The position numbers were made by a program, and so were the translations under genes. DNA of 64,000 nt. Source: Prostheceraeus crozeri. Its lineage: Eukaryota; Platyhelminthes; Polycladida; Euryleptidae. Under the pieces are notes generated by a model. That model saw nothing but the letters and a program-made list of their open reading frames with translations. It was not told the DNA's origin and made no database searches. The stretch spans positions 124,001-188,000 of the forward strand of contig CAJQUW010008712.1 of the NCBI GenBank assembly GCA_907163375.1. Reading direction: 5' to 3'. Shown here one piece after another: positions 21,401-33,560 of this stretch (positions are counted from its first letter, which is position 1; each line of letters starts with the position of its first letter).

Positions 21401-24400
21401 ACGGAGACAAATAAAATAAAGTTATTCTGTCTAAATAATTTCATTTTTAAAGGGAAATGATAATAGCCAAGAATCTTGACAAAATACACAGCCGAGAGCT
21501 ACTGATGTTTTCTTCCTAGATTCGCACACGAACTTTTTATTATTTTCAATTTGTAGATTGTCATCCAACATTAAAGCGACAATTCTTAATAATCCGGGAA
21601 CTACCAACATTTTCTCCCTAAATTCAAGCATAAAAGGTTTATGGAAGTGTAGCTCTTGAATCGCTGAACCCGAAAATCAAATTTTTAAGTGTCACAACCA
21701 GTCCCGTTCGGTCAGGGGTCAAGTTAAAAAATGCAAAAGTCACATGTCTTACTAAATTCAAGCACAAGCATAAAAATTGTATTTAAGTCATCCTTGCATG
21801 CTACATAATCGCGATCTTTACCTAAGAATTTCAGATTTCTGTCCTTAATGCATTTAAGAACGATCTTTTGTCTGTCTGTCTGTCTGTCGACAGATTTTCC
21901 CTAGCAACGGTCCTTAGCAACGACTAAAATGCGTGTATATTCGTTTCTTTTGAAGCTAGCTTCACAAAACTTTATGCAAATATTGTGGAATATGTGCTGT
22001 AGTAGTTAGTAGTTATTTATATGTTAGTAGCCTAGTAGTTTGGAATATGTGACATAGACATCGACACTCAAAGTTGACAATTTTATTTCCAAAATTGGGA
22101 AAATCGCAAACTTTGAAGTTTGATATCCCAGAAGGCGCACCTCAAACTTCAATGAAAATTTTATATCATCATTAATACATGTAAGCCAGATTAGTGACAA
22201 ATGATTGGCATGTGTTTTAGTTCCTTTGGAAGATGGGGACAAAAAAACGACATTTTTCAAAATTTTGCTTTTTATATGCTATTTATAGATCAATAATCCA
22301 CGAATGATCATTCTAAGCGCCTATTTCATGCCTGTTCTGCTACATTGGATGAAAATATATTATTTCACACCAATTGGCTCCTTCGTGATTCGATCTTCTG
22401 GATTACATTGTGTTTCAGAATCGTAGAACATAACTGTTCATTTTCCTTTAATTGTAGGCTTACATGACCTACAGCGACTCCGTTTACTTGCATGCCTTTT
22501 GTTCTCAAAGAACGACGACGGACTTCTAATTGAATAATGTATCAGATCAGAGATAATTCCATGGGAGTCATACACCTCTGTGACTGTCTCAACTTAGCAG
22601 CTCAATTCTCATTTTGACAAAATAAACTGTTTTTCGTTCCAGATCTTCTGCAGCGGAATCATGTCAATGACTCACTTTCTGATGACTTCCACTTGATTAA
22701 ACGATGACTGTCACAGTTCAGACTATTGAAATGGATGAAATTGAAAGTATAAGATGGTACACTGTAAATCGCTCAATACCAATCACATACGAAGGATGCA
22801 TGCCAAAATATTTTTTTGGTATATTTCTGTACATAGTTGCATGCTTTCGTATGTTACGTGTATTTCAAGTGTGGTATGCTTTACACACTAAAGCCATACC
22901 ACCACAATGTTAAAAGAAAGCATCAATGATTTCTAATATATGTTGATTTAAGGCCTTTTGTCAATAAAGATCACACTAATGTTACTACTGCTTTGTAAGT
23001 AGTGAGATAATGTCATTCAACAGTCAAACTTTCAAGACTGAATTCAATTTCAATACATGTAAGTCCAACAATTATGCACTATGCAAATTGAGCATCTTAT
23101 CAATCCGAAATAAAAATACATTAAAATTCATGAACGCAAAAATAGTTATGTTTGAGATATATAAGTTAACATGATTGCACGAAAACTATCGTTTGAATGA
23201 ATTGATGTTAATCAACTTGATTCATAAAGTAGAGCTAACTGAGTGTCCTGTTAATGTTGCTAGACAAGTAGCAACGACGACATACTCGAGGAGCATAAAA
23301 TTCATAATAAATCTAATCTAGTTAAATATCACACTATAAAAAATAAATATTCACGACTGGTACTACTGAAAAAAGTTATTTGACAATAGCATGTAATACA
23401 TATATTTTTTGCTGTGTGACTTAAAGTTATACATGCGAGAGACGTATGAATGAGGATGGATTTTCATCGGGTCTCGTATATAAAACATACCAACAACTCG
23501 TATTTCATTGCAAAACAGCCAATCACAGATAGAATAGCTCGTTTCTCTACATACCAATCAGATTCGAAAGTAAGTGACATTTCGTATGAAAAACATACTA
23601 GATCTCTGTGCGAGAAGCATGCGAGAATCTCGTATGAGATGCTAGTTTCAAATTGTATGTGATTTTGATATATGTTTGTATGTAATTTTCGTATCCTGCG
23701 ATTTACAGTGTAGTTTACGAATATCATAGGCCTATAGGTGTATGAATATCATCACACAGGGTTGTGTACATTTCTACGTTGACAGGCGGATGTGTAATAT
23801 AAAAATCATCAATCACGTGAGCGAATTTAGGAAGAAAATGTCAGAAGCTTTCGAACTAACATTGCGAAGCCGTTTTCGTTTGTCATGAAATACCATGTCC
23901 ATGTTGCATTGTTTTCAATATCTATGTCAGTTCTAGTCTTCTGATAGTCTGAGAGTGTGAAATTTCTATGTTGGCAACATTTGAAGATTCGATTTTCCAA
24001 TGCATTGGATAGAACACGCACTGTGATTTATAAAAAAACTAGAAAATGAAGAAAACGCCGAAATTGTCCCATCCCGCCACGAGGCTTGAGTAAGCTTTGG
24101 AGTCATTGTAGAATCGGTGGATGAAGAAAACAGCAAGATAAAGGCTGCTTTGTATCTTTCGAGCCACCTTACGGCTGACTTATTTCTTCCAAGTGACCGA
24201 GTTTTGAATAATTTACTGTATACTTCCTCTCATTCTCTGATGTTTTTTAATTAAGGATCTCCCGGACGCTGAACAAATAGGGAACGAAAATTAAGTTCTC
24301 AGGCAATTTGAGAAGAATTTTCATTGGGTTGTGAAACTCTTTCATCAATATAACTCTCCGTTTCATCACCTCAAGAATACTTCATTTAATCTGGCTAAAA

Positions 24401-24660
24401 AAAAGGAAGGATGTGTGAATTATCATCTTCAATTGATACACATGCTTGAAATTCATAGTGGTTCTTTAAACGAAACTTTTGGTCTTAACGCATTTTCAAA
24501 CTTAGTCCCAAACAATTGATGGATTTGCAGCCTGGAAGATTGGCACTTTTGTAAACATTTTTTGTGACAACGTTTAATGAAAACATCGTTTTTAATATGA
24601 GTGCACTATTTTATGATTATGAATCTAAATCATATAATAATTTCGCTTTGTTTAAGTTAG
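21400..24660. other. Unassigned, very AT-rich sequence
   Basis: A (TGTC)n run lies at about 21,868-21,890. Around 23,420-23,700 several TCGTATGA and CTCGTAT words recur on both strands. No open frame here shows a domain, and the next channel exon was not found, though a short exon could be missed. Confidence 0.4.
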
Positions 24661-24662
24661 TG

Positions 24663-25759
24663 AGACTAGAATGGACAACAACTGCTTGTTGAAGGAAATT
24701 TCACCTGCTCGGCCAGGCGCCAATGGCTAGATCTTCAGAAGAAACAAATTGCTGAAATGTGAACGTTGTAGAGAAAATTCAAAACAAGAAAATTAACCCG
24801 AATTAAGTTTTCGGCCATTCTCTTCAAGGATGTACATTCATGGCAGTGAACTAACAAAGAGAGATGAGAGATGGAATGATGTTAAGCGAATTCACATACA
24901 TTATGCACGTGTCTACAATCACGTCATGTGATTTACAAAGATCTACATTCAACCGGTGTCGTATACTCTACTCATTAATAGTTAAGCAATAGGATCATGC
25001 AATCTTAAAAGCCAAAAGTTAATAAGTTATCGAAAACTTAGAAAATAGAAATAGATGCAATAAAGATAACGAAAGCTAAAAATCGCATAATCCTTCTGGG
25101 TGCACAGTCTAGGCTTTTCTCTCTTGATCAGCAAAGCCTCCAATATCTACAGTTCTCTAAAGCTTTTGACTCGTTTGACAACTTCAAATGATCGTCGATC
25201 ACTTGGCGAAACGGAGCAGGACACTAAATGTCTGGCAATTGCTGACATTCCTGCCTTCTAACTGCGACTCCTGACTTTTCGCTTTCGTTGTATTTATTGC
25301 ATTTATTTCTTTTTTCTATGTTTTCGATAACTTATTAACTTTTGGCTTTTAAGATTGTATGATCTTATTGCTTAACTATTAATGAGTAGAGTATACGACA
25401 CCGGTTGAATGTAGATCTTTGTAAATCACATGACATGATTGGAGACACGTGCATAACGTATGTGAATTTGCTTAACATCATATCATATCTCATCTCTCTT
25501 TGTAAGTTCATTGCCATGTACATCCTTGAAGAGAATGGCCGAAAACGTTCGGGTGCATTGTTTTGTTTTGAATTTTCTCTATAAACTGATACCAGGGACA
25601 AGTTGCTTCTAATATTGAAATATGAACAGTTGTAGATTTATTGTTGGCTATTTCATCAAAATGCTTTATATGTAAAGAGAAATGATAATAGCCACAAATA
25701 TTTTCATTGCCCATGGCCGTTCTAGTCCTTTTTTATTGCAGAGTGTCGGATTTCTATGC
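24663..25759. mobile_element. Family C element split by a large foldback
   Basis: The outer parts match family C: GACTAGAATGGACAACA and AGATCTTCAGAAGAA on the left; GGCTATTTCATCAAAATGCT and GTGTCGGATTTCTATG on the right. Between them is a foldback with arms of about 310 bp, about 24,770-25,088 and 25,274-25,580. Each arm carries GGCCATTCTCTTCAAGGATG or its complement. GTTGTAGA occurs at both junctions (24,765 and 25,629), as an 8-bp target duplication would. Open frames inside are products of the palindrome. Confidence 0.7.
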
Positions 25760-26735
25760 ATGTGATGATCAGCTATTATACCTTGTACTAGAAGTGAATT
25801 TTCTTCAAATACTACCTATAAACTATCTTAACAGCACTTTTGCAAATCAATCATGTCAACTTCTTTTTGCGCCACAAAACAACTTGTCAATGCATTCAAA
25901 GATGTCAACATCATGATAGGGAATCGTTATGGGTATTCATAGCCAAAACTCGGTAAAATTTCGAATATTTCAAAATCACTTTGTGAAAATTGGTGAGTAA
26001 AACTTTGAAATTGCTATTTGATATGTTTAGCACGAAGATGAGCGAATTCATGAAAATGATTAGAACCCTGAGAGAGCTCACAGTTTAAATGTGAGGCTCT
26101 CTGGATGCCAGATTTTAACATGGTCAAATTCTTCAAGGATTATGACATCAGGGAAGTTACGTGTATGTTGCATTGCTGACAAGTATTGACAGCTTCAAAT
26201 TTCATTTTCTTCAATTTTCCATGTCTGCTTATTACATCTTAAAAGATTTAATAAAATGTTAGCAAATGTTAATCTTCTGTAGACTTATTCGTACTTTTCA
26301 TACGTGTCTTCATTATTGTATAACATTCATTCATTTTTCAAAATGATTTGAAGTCAATCTAATGCACAACATTTCACAATAAAAACGCACATTTAACAAT
26401 GAAAGCAAATGATTTTCATCAATACTTAATAGGACGAATTTTACATTATCAATCAAGCATTGCGTAACAGGCTTCTATCTTAACAGTCAAGAGGTTTTCT
26501 CAACAGATGATAGTGATGACACTTGTCATGAAAACAATTCTTCTTATGCAACATCGACATCTTGAATGCGATTATCTACTTCCTTTCTCAATGAATCTTT
26601 TCATTCCGAAGTAAAGTGGGTAGAGGTTCAGTCCATCGGCAGTATATGTGAGACCTTTTCAGGAGCCGATCATATCAGGGAATGCTCCTCAAACATTAGC
26701 TTCAAAAATGCAGTTGTTGCAGATTTCTGCGCAGT
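25760..26735. other. Unassigned sequence
   Basis: AT-rich, without a recognised gene, RNA or element. Confidence 0.45.
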
Positions 26736-26736
26736 G

Positions 26737-26945
26737 GCATTGTGGTAAAGTGTTAGCTCTGCGTCCGGTAGATCTTGATTCAAACCTTAGTCGGATCAAA
26801 CCTAAGACAAGAGGTACACTCTGCATGCTTGCTAAACATTCAGCATAAAAGAATGAGGGTGGGATAAATGACAACTCGGCCACATGGAACAAAGGCTTCT
26901 CGCCTAATGTGCTTCCGAGTATGAATAAGGTTCATTTATTTATTT
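26737..26945 (+). repeat. tRNA-derived SINE, family 3
   Basis: It starts CAGTGGCATTGTGGTAAAGT (A-box-like), then TTGATTCAAACC (B box). A non-tRNA body and a TTTATTTATTTA tail follow. Only this copy was found in the window. Open frames crossing it are incidental. Confidence 0.65.
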
Positions 26946-27059
26946 ACTTTATGTTTTCTGCAAGGACAAGAAAGGTCTATCGAATAATATTGGTCAGGAA
27001 TCCAATGCTAATGGCAACTATTAAGTCAATAAAGGACATCCTTGTAGTCCGGCAGCCAG

Positions 27060-27712
27060 AACGATTTCTCGAGGAAACGAGACCGAAAATGAGACTTTCA
27101 TGGAATGATGTACACCCTATGCCTAATACGAATCTGCGCTTCTGCCGAATTCTAGCCTGTTCCTTATCTTGTCAGACAGAATCAAAGAAAAACAGGTGTT
27201 AATCCAATGTCAACGCAGATTGCAGTTTTTGGCTAAAATGAAATTTTCCATGTTTTTTCTTATTAACAGAAAGGTACTAAGTCTAGAGCCATAATTTTCG
27301 GCATGATGTGTCTTCAGGTTTTTCCGGTCATGCATATGTAATATTAGCATGCTTCTGATCGGCGATGTATAGGAGAATGTGGATGAAGTGTGCCAGCATG
27401 TTAATGTTTACCGACAGCAGGAGGCTTGCCAAATCTAAAAGTGTCAAGTTCCACAGATAAATTATCATGAACATGATAGGAAATGACCTGAAGACATATC
27501 ATGCCGGAAATTATGGCTCAGTATTTAGTACTTTTCAGTTAATGAAAAAATTTCAATTTTGCCAAAAAATGTGATCTGCATCCCATTGGATTAATTATTA
27601 TGTGTTTTCCTTGATCCTGTCGGCAAACGTGAGGATTCGTAGTGGCCATGGGATGTACATCATTCTGTTAAAGTCTCATTTTCCGCCTCGTTCCCTTCAG
27701 AAACTCGTTCTC
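27060..27712. repeat. Large foldback, arms about 250 bp
   Basis: Left arm 27,060-27,337 and right arm 27,473-27,712 are imperfect inverted copies. Examples are GAATGATGTACACCCTATG against its complement around 27,640, and CATAATTTTCGGCATGATG against CATCATGCCGGAAATTATG-like sequence around 27,500. The centre is about 135 bp. It lies in the intron just downstream of the channel exon at 27,886. The 97-codon frame at 26,909-27,202 overlaps the arm and is not a gene. Confidence 0.72.
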
Positions 27713-27885
27713 ACATCCGAACTATACTGCATTGATGTTTGGTGGACCCATTGAAAAACAGTTACTGTTATACATGTATGTCGAAATGTTATATTGTTAC
27801 TGGTATACGTCGAATATGCACACTTCCCATAACATAAGATACATAAATCAACATCCTTCTAAACTACTGCATCAGGCTGCCTCAC

Positions 27886-28074
27886 CTGAACATCAAAAGG
27901 GAAATGATTGAGTTCGAGATTTTCGAGGAATATGCCTGAGACTCGTCGCTTCTCGCAAAGGAATGCATGACCGAATTCGTTGAATGTTATCATCTGGTAA
28001 ACGTGTTCTTTTGCTTCTCCAACGGTGTTCTCGATGTAAAGTTTTGGCGTCCATGACATTGCCCAGTCATATTC
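27886..28074 (-). CDS. Pentameric ligand-gated ion channel, loop A to Cys-loop exon
   Basis: This exon has 63 codons, phase 0 at both ends, between an acceptor ending GGCATTTACAG and a GTGAGG donor. The peptide starts EYDWAMSWTPKLYIEN, the W-x-P-x-L-x-x-x-N block of the ligand-binding domain. It ends RRVSGIFLENLELNHFPFDV plus Q, the strand that leads into the Cys-loop. In the family signature a Cys sits seven residues before the F of FPFD. Here that residue is Glu, so the disulphide is probably absent. The second Cys position would fall in the next exon, which I did not find. It continues the exon at 58,995-59,135 without a frame break. Loops B and C and the four membrane helices must be encoded below 27.9 kb or outside the window. 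Confidence 0.87.
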
Positions 28075-28139
28075 CTGTAAATGCCAAGAATTGCCTGAAA
28101 CCTTTGGTGCGGTTAACAAGAGATATACAAACATAATAC

Positions 28140-28915
28140 AAGATGCACAATCAAAGTCACCGATCCCCGAGGGGAATCCGAAAGTTCGCTTTCAAAAGTA
28201 CTAAATCTTCAATGAAGATAGCATTCGCGAGAAGAAGAAATGTTCTCGGTTGCGATTACGAGTTTCAAATGTCAACAGATCAAAACATGAAATGTTAGAA
28301 GTAGAGAATTTTCGTTCTCTTAGGTTGTTATCGTAGTAATCCGACTTTTCGCTTGTGTTATCGATAGTAGGACAAGAATAGAAGCATTTGGATGTGTTGT
28401 TCTACGTCAATGCTGAGTCGCCTACATGTTTGTGACAGTGATATTCATACAAATTGCAACCCAAATTTTATCAAATTTCGCTCATAGGGCCTTCAAAAAG
28501 CACTCTTTGATATTCTTTCAATTTCTTGCAGATATTTGATATTCTTGCAATTTCTTGCATTTCTTTGGTATTCTTGCATTATCACTTATAGACGATTGTC
28601 AAATTTCGTGTTTAGTCATAGTGAACATGAAGTCATAATCATCCACGAACGCATCTGTGGTATTATTATGTGAGTAATAGTAATAGCTAACTAACACTAC
28701 TCAATAATATATTTGTAAGTAATACTGTTAGTTAAAGGCTATAAATCGACAGATTATCATGCTAATAATGAATAGGAGAGAAAGAAGCTACTCTTCCTTT
28801 CATACTTCGTCTTCTTCCGTAAGGCCTTTCGCCGATTCTTATCAAACGGAAACGTCGGAATGCATTTGATGCATGAATACTGCAATTAAGAAAGTCACAA
28901 AATCACAAAATCAAT
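28140..28915. other. Intron sequence without recognised element
   Basis: Short T/C-rich words (GATATTCTT, TTTCTTGCA) recur at about 28,508-28,580. Otherwise nothing was recognised. Confidence 0.45.
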
Positions 28916-28919
28916 AAGT

Positions 28920-29180
28920 AAATCAATTCCACGGTAAGATGAGCGTTGCTACGGTGTCTTTCTGCACACAAAGAATTGGTCGGAGTGCTAGTATGATTGT
29001 AGCCTCGAGATACGGCAGTAGCTGTTGATGACGCGCTCGAACGACACAATCGAAGTAGGCGATCTTCTGCCTTGCCCGATTGAACGACCGACATGACGCC
29101 GCGTATCTGGTGACCGCGCTGGCTGTCTTTCTCGTTGATCTAGGCCTTGTCGTGCATCCCGTCATCACCCAAGCCGGAAG
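28920..29180 (-). mobile_element. Penelope-like element, C-terminal fragment
   Basis: On the minus strand it encodes LPAWVMTGCTTRPRSTRKTA, then RARHQQLLPYLEATIILALR and RPILCVQKDTVATLILPWN, then a stop. This is the end of the GIY-YIG endonuclease domain of Penelope-like retroelements (the R-P-x-L-C-x-Q-K block). It meets a second copy head to head at about 29,180. Confidence 0.75.
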
Positions 29181-29490
29181 ATTCTCGTCGCTTCTGTGCA
29201 TTGAACCGACGTTCATTTACCTCACACGGAGAATTCCCTCGCGCTCTCTCAAGGACCCGTTGCCCCTCTCATGTGCGTCCAACCTTGTTTACAGTTTCAT
29301 TTGTAGCTGCGGAGGCGATTGCATCGGACGTACTGAGAGGTGGCTATCCAAGAGAATCGACGAGCACATGCCGGCTTGGGTGATGACGCGGTGCATGAAG
29401 AGGCCTAAATCGACGAGAGAGCCAGCCAGCGCGGTCACCAGACACACGGCGCCATGTCGGTCGTTTTTCTCTCCTATTCATTATTAATTT
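29181..29490 (+). mobile_element. Penelope-like element, GIY-YIG fragment
   Basis: It encodes RRIPSRSLKDPLPLSCASNL, VYSFICSCGGDCIGRT and ERWLSKRIDEHMPAWV. This is the zinc-binding C-x-C-G and G-R-T...R-I-x-E-H signature of the Penelope endonuclease, with Cys where the family has Tyr before I-G-R-T. The following MKRPKSTREPASAVTRH block is the same one seen in the minus-strand copy, so the two fragments overlap in content and are inverted. The reverse transcriptase is absent. Confidence 0.8.
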
Positions 29491-30344
29491 GACTCCGGCC
29501 CACAATTGCTTTAATCGACTAAAGATCGTCATGCCTCACAACATATCTGGTGCATTTATTCATTATTGTCTCCACGATATATAACTAAGACAGTAGCTGA
29601 CAGCATGTCACTTCAAAAATCTCTATCTTAGTCGGATTCGGCGCCGTTCGATAAACTATCCAAATGCAATCAAATATACTCTCAGTACTGCCTTAAAAGG
29701 ATTCCAAGCGATAACTGATAAAAATTAAAGCCTGTCGTTTATCAAAGTCATCTACCATCAATTTTCAACTGATACTGGAAACAAAAAATTTTTGAAAAAA
29801 AGTTGGATTCAAACTTTGAATTTCCATTTACAAGAGGAAGATGACTGCGTTGCTAGAAACTGACGCCACCATTGGAAGCATACAGCAATTGTGTTGTACT
29901 GCAGTTTTGGGAGACATATTGTGAACATCATTTTGTGACCTGGACAGTCTGTTTGTTTACCTGGAACAATAACATTGGCTGTCATGACGTTTATATTATC
30001 ATAACGAGGAAATTTGTCAAGCTACTGCTTAAGAGCAATGTCATATTTCTGCCTGATGTTGGAGAATTCTGCCCGGAAAGTGAGTTCATAAATATACAAA
30101 CATCAAATCTCATTTTGAGTTTTTGAATGTTTGTTAGATCACTACGTTATTGAGTGTAGCACATGGATCTACATCAACAAATGAAATTTTGAGATGTTTG
30201 ACTCTCCGTAACTCATAAGACGACTGGAATCGCAACTGAAAAATTTTCATTTTACTGATATTGGATAGAAATCTACACATCAACATTAATAGCAAGCTGT
30301 AAATACAATAATTAAATATTGAGTTGCATCATCAGATGAAAATA
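29490..30344. other. Intron sequence without recognised element
   Basis: The last 100 bases (ATATTGAGTTGCATCATCAG) resemble, inverted, the palindromic repeat at 35,190-35,330, so the mariner that follows landed in or beside a copy of that repeat. No gene seen. Confidence 0.5.
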
Positions 30345-31127
30345 CGAGGGGCGTACCAAAAGTTCGTGACGTTTGATTACTGTGGTTTTAATTCGACCTT
30401 TTTCTTTGATCATTGATCGTTGTCATGTCGTATCAATCATGTGCATTGCCTGTGAGGTATTATCAGTTGATCGGTTGCCTATAGAGATACTAACTGAAGC
30501 CGGTAACTAGTAAAGCAATTTTACTTTTGTCAGCATGACGGACTTCACAAATCGTAACTGGAGATCTTGTCTGCTCTTTCTGTCCAAGGAACGGGAAACA
30601 CCAACCCGATCGTGTGAGCGTCTAAAAACAGTCTTCGAGACAATGCTCCTGCAAGAGCGACCATCAAACAAATGTTCCCAGAAGGACCGAAGTCATTGGA
30701 AGACGGTGAGCACTGTTGTCATCCATCCAGTCAAGCCAGCGAAGAAAATGAAGATTTGGCTTGGCAGCTGATCCAGTCTGACAGACGCCTAACATTTGAT
30801 GAACTGGAGTAAAAGTCTGGCCTGCTGTCGCGTGGGACTCATGAGGGCATCTTCCATGACCGCATTGAGTTGTCCAAGGTTTCGACTCGTTGGTTGCCAC
30901 GGCTGCTGACTGCAGAAGAGAAAGGCACCTCGGGTCACCAACTCCTCTGTTGTGTGTGCTTGGTCTTCTGGAAGACCATGACGAAGGGTTTTGTAGGAGA
31001 TTCATCACGGTTGATGGAACTCCGCTGCCAAACTGCATGCCATAATAGAGAATGATGCAATTGAATAGAGAATGATAAAATGAATGCAATTGATAATGCG
31101 AGGTAAGCAGCCGCCGGATCACGCCGA

Positions 31128-33560
31128 GAGAGAGAGAGAGAGAGAAATGTTTATATTGTATCGTCGAATGGAAATCAGAAATAAAATACACAGATAAAAG
31201 TAGCAGAATGACAGTTTTGTTTAGTCGAAACTAAGAACACATTCGTATACGCGTACAAAAGCAAGTATAAAACTAATAGTCACGTGCATTTAGTGTCTCG
31301 TAGATGACCTTGAAAGGGTGCTACAAATGCGTGGAAAAAAAGAATTTTGACGACGCAAAGTTCTACAGAATGGTACGGCGAGACGCCCACTTGGTAAATA
31401 GCTGGGGAACAATTCTCTGATGGAAGTCTCTAATCTTTCCAGGCTGTTGAAGGTGTTGATAGCTTGCGACCACCTTCTAGCTTCAATGTCATCCAGCTTC
31501 AGATCGCGCGATTTGATTTTCAGACAGCGCCTCTGAATCTTCTCCAGTCGGTTTGAGTCTGTTGAGGAGATTCCCACAAACGCTGGGCAGCAGTACTCTA
31601 TCAGCGACCGAACCAATGCTTGATAAATGGTAGTGAAGTCATCAATACTAGTGACAGATCTGACCCGCCTCAGAATGTACATGCGTTGAGCACACTTTTT
31701 CTCGATGAACTTTACATGGCCTCTCCATCCAAGGTTCGCATCCAAATGAACCCCAAGAAACCGAATGCTGTCTTGGAACTTGACAGTTGGGATGGCACCC
31801 TCGATACTGCAAATGCTCTTGAATCCACCGCGGTAATTCACTAGACCAGTGGTTTTCTCCGTATTCAAGGTCAATTCATTTGACGCAACCCAATCTGAAA
31901 TATTGTCAAGATCACTTTCGATCTCAGCAAGATCCTTTGGAATGCTGGACTTTCGGACTCTTGATAAGAAACAAATGTCGTCAACATACTTGATTATGTG
32001 GTTCGAGGGGAAAATAGTCTGAAGCGATGAAATATAAATGCCGAACAAATAAGGTCCTAGGAGGGACCCCTGTGGCACTCCTCCTGTGACCTTCATCAAT
32101 TCACTCTTCTGTCCATCAATGCGTACTCTCTGTTGCCTGTCCGATAAGTAGCTCTTCAATAACAACAGAAATCCCGCAGGAAGATTCATCTGACTGGCCT
32201 TGGAAAGCAGCTTTGAGTGACAAACTCTGTCAAAGGCCTTGGAGAGGTCAAAGCTGATCAGAATAGCGGCTCCCGTATGTGGGTCATCGGCAAATCTGGT
32301 TAGGGCATCGTGAGCATAGATGACAGCGTGAGTTGTTGATGATTTCTTCCTAATCCCGTATTGATTAGCACCAAGGTGAGCTGTTAGCTGGGGACGGATG
32401 CTTGATAGGATGACACGCTCGGCAATCTTGGCTGGAATTGGCAAGAGGCTAATCGGTCTGGATTTTTCTATTACATTCTCCGAGGTTTTGGGGATCGGGA
32501 TTATGTCACCAATTTTCCAGATCAGTGGAAAACGTCTTTGGCGCAGGCATTCACTGATGAGGTGATGGATCGGCTCAGCGAGGACCAGAGAGCACTTCTT
32601 GTAAACTGCAGTAGGCACAGAATCACTTCCAGTTGCCTTTGGTGGGAGTCGTGAAAGAATGCTCCAGATGCCCTCAACACTTAACTCAGGTAACCAGCAG
32701 TCGTCTGGAGACCCGTCGACGAAGTCAAAACTGGAGTTGTTGGCAATGCTACAGTAATAGTCATTGATCGTATTGAGCACCTCGGATGGATTACTGGAGT
32801 TTCTGAGCCAATCACTGGGATCTCTTCCAGATTTTCCCCTCTCCATGTTGACGAATGACCATAGACCCCTTGCGGAATCCGAGCATTTAGAGCGAAAGTA
32901 GTACTGCTTGGCCTTCAGAATTTCTTGTTTTACCTTGACTTTCAAACCATTGAACAACGGCCAGTTTCGAGCACGATAAGCCTCCCATCGGCGGTTTATC
33001 AGGATCTTTAAAAGAGGTGAGATCCATGGAGCATCATTGTCAGTCAAATAGACTGTTGTTTGCGGAATTAACTTCAGTGCATCATACATGAATCCATAAA
33101 AAATATCACATTTGGTGTCGATATCATTCGGAGCATACAAGCGTGAAAAGTCATTGTCAAGGAAAGATCTTTCAAATGCAAGAATGTTCGACAAGCGTAA
33201 GTCATAGAAGATATGTTTCTTCACCACACGCTGCTTCACCAATACTTTTGTCTTAGCAAGAACAGTAGCATGATCTGAGCCGGCTATTGGAGCACCAATT
33301 GAGACGTTTTCGGGAAGATAGTCATTTGACAAGCTCTTGTCCACGAAAATGAGGTCGAGGTTGGCAGTCTGTCGAGTCGCACCATGTACAATATTAATCA
33401 AGGAGAATCCAGATTCAAGGAAGGAGCGATTGTATCGGTTAAAGTCACCAGCCGCGATTAGTCGATGAAGAGGAAGATTACTGAGATGATGATCAAGACA
33501 GTCACTGAGGGTGTCACAAATCCTCTTGAAATTTGAATTGACGATAATGGAATCGAACTA
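31128..33560 (-). mobile_element. CR1/jockey-type LINE inserted in the mariner
   Basis: Minus-strand LINE, 5'-truncated within the endonuclease domain. Its 3' end is a (CT)n tail, seen as (GA)n at about 31,128-31,146 on the plus strand. The 5' junction lies near 33,558, where mariner sequence resumes within about 40 bases. Exact target duplications were not resolved. The long intact frame says it is young relative to most elements here. Confidence 0.85.
31290..33557 (-). CDS. LINE ORF2 protein, partial: endonuclease end plus reverse transcriptase
   Basis: An uninterrupted frame of about 755 codons with no start of its own: a stop lies just upstream at 33,558-33,560, near the junction. It begins within the APE-type endonuclease (AAGDFNRYNRS near 33,440, SDHATVL near 33,270). 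The reverse transcriptase follows: LPPKATGSDSVP, the motif A core ISFDLSKAFDRV (about 32,230-32,260), GVPQGSLLGPYLF, and KYVDDICFLS with catalytic YVDD at about 31,978-31,989. The C-terminal region (SLIEYCCPAFVGISS, LEKIQRRCLKI) is typical of the CR1/jockey group. Such proteins copy their own RNA into nicked chromosomal DNA. The missing N-terminus means this copy is not autonomous. Confidence 0.92.
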   Translation of the reverse strand, partial: FDSIIVNSNFKRICDTLSDCLDHHLSNLPLHRLIAAGDFNRYNRSFLESGFSLINIVHGATRQTANLDLIFVDKSLSNDYLPENVSIGAPIAGSDHATVLAKTKVLVKQRVVKKHIFYDLRLSNILAFERSFLDNDFSRLYAPNDIDTKCDIFYGFMYDALKLIPQTTVYLTDNDAPWISPLLKILINRRWEAYRARNWPLFNGLKVKVKQEILKAKQYYFRSKCSDSARGLWSFVNMERGKSGRDPSDWLRNSSNPSEVLNTINDYYCSIANNSSFDFVDGSPDDCWLPELSVEGIWSILSRLPPKATGSDSVPTAVYKKCSLVLAEPIHHLISECLRQRRFPLIWKIGDIIPIPKTSENVIEKSRPISLLPIPAKIAERVILSSIRPQLTAHLGANQYGIRKKSSTTHAVIYAHDALTRFADDPHTGAAILISFDLSKAFDRVCHSKLLSKASQMNLPAGFLLLLKSYLSDRQQRVRIDGQKSELMKVTGGVPQGSLLGPYLFGIYISSLQTIFPSNHIIKYVDDICFLSRVRKSSIPKDLAEIESDLDNISDWVASNELTLNTEKTTGLVNYRGGFKSICSIEGAIPTVKFQDSIRFLGVHLDANLGWRGHVKFIEKKCAQRMYILRRVRSVTSIDDFTTIYQALVRSLIEYCCPAFVGISSTDSNRLEKIQRRCLKIKSRDLKLDDIEARRWSQAINTFNSLERLETSIRELFPSYLPSGRLAVPFCRTLRRQNSFFPRICSTLSRSSTRH

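Noticed and set aside
25365-25601. 78-codon frame in the foldback arm
   Set aside because: It is part of a palindrome, and the mirrored arm does not keep the frame.
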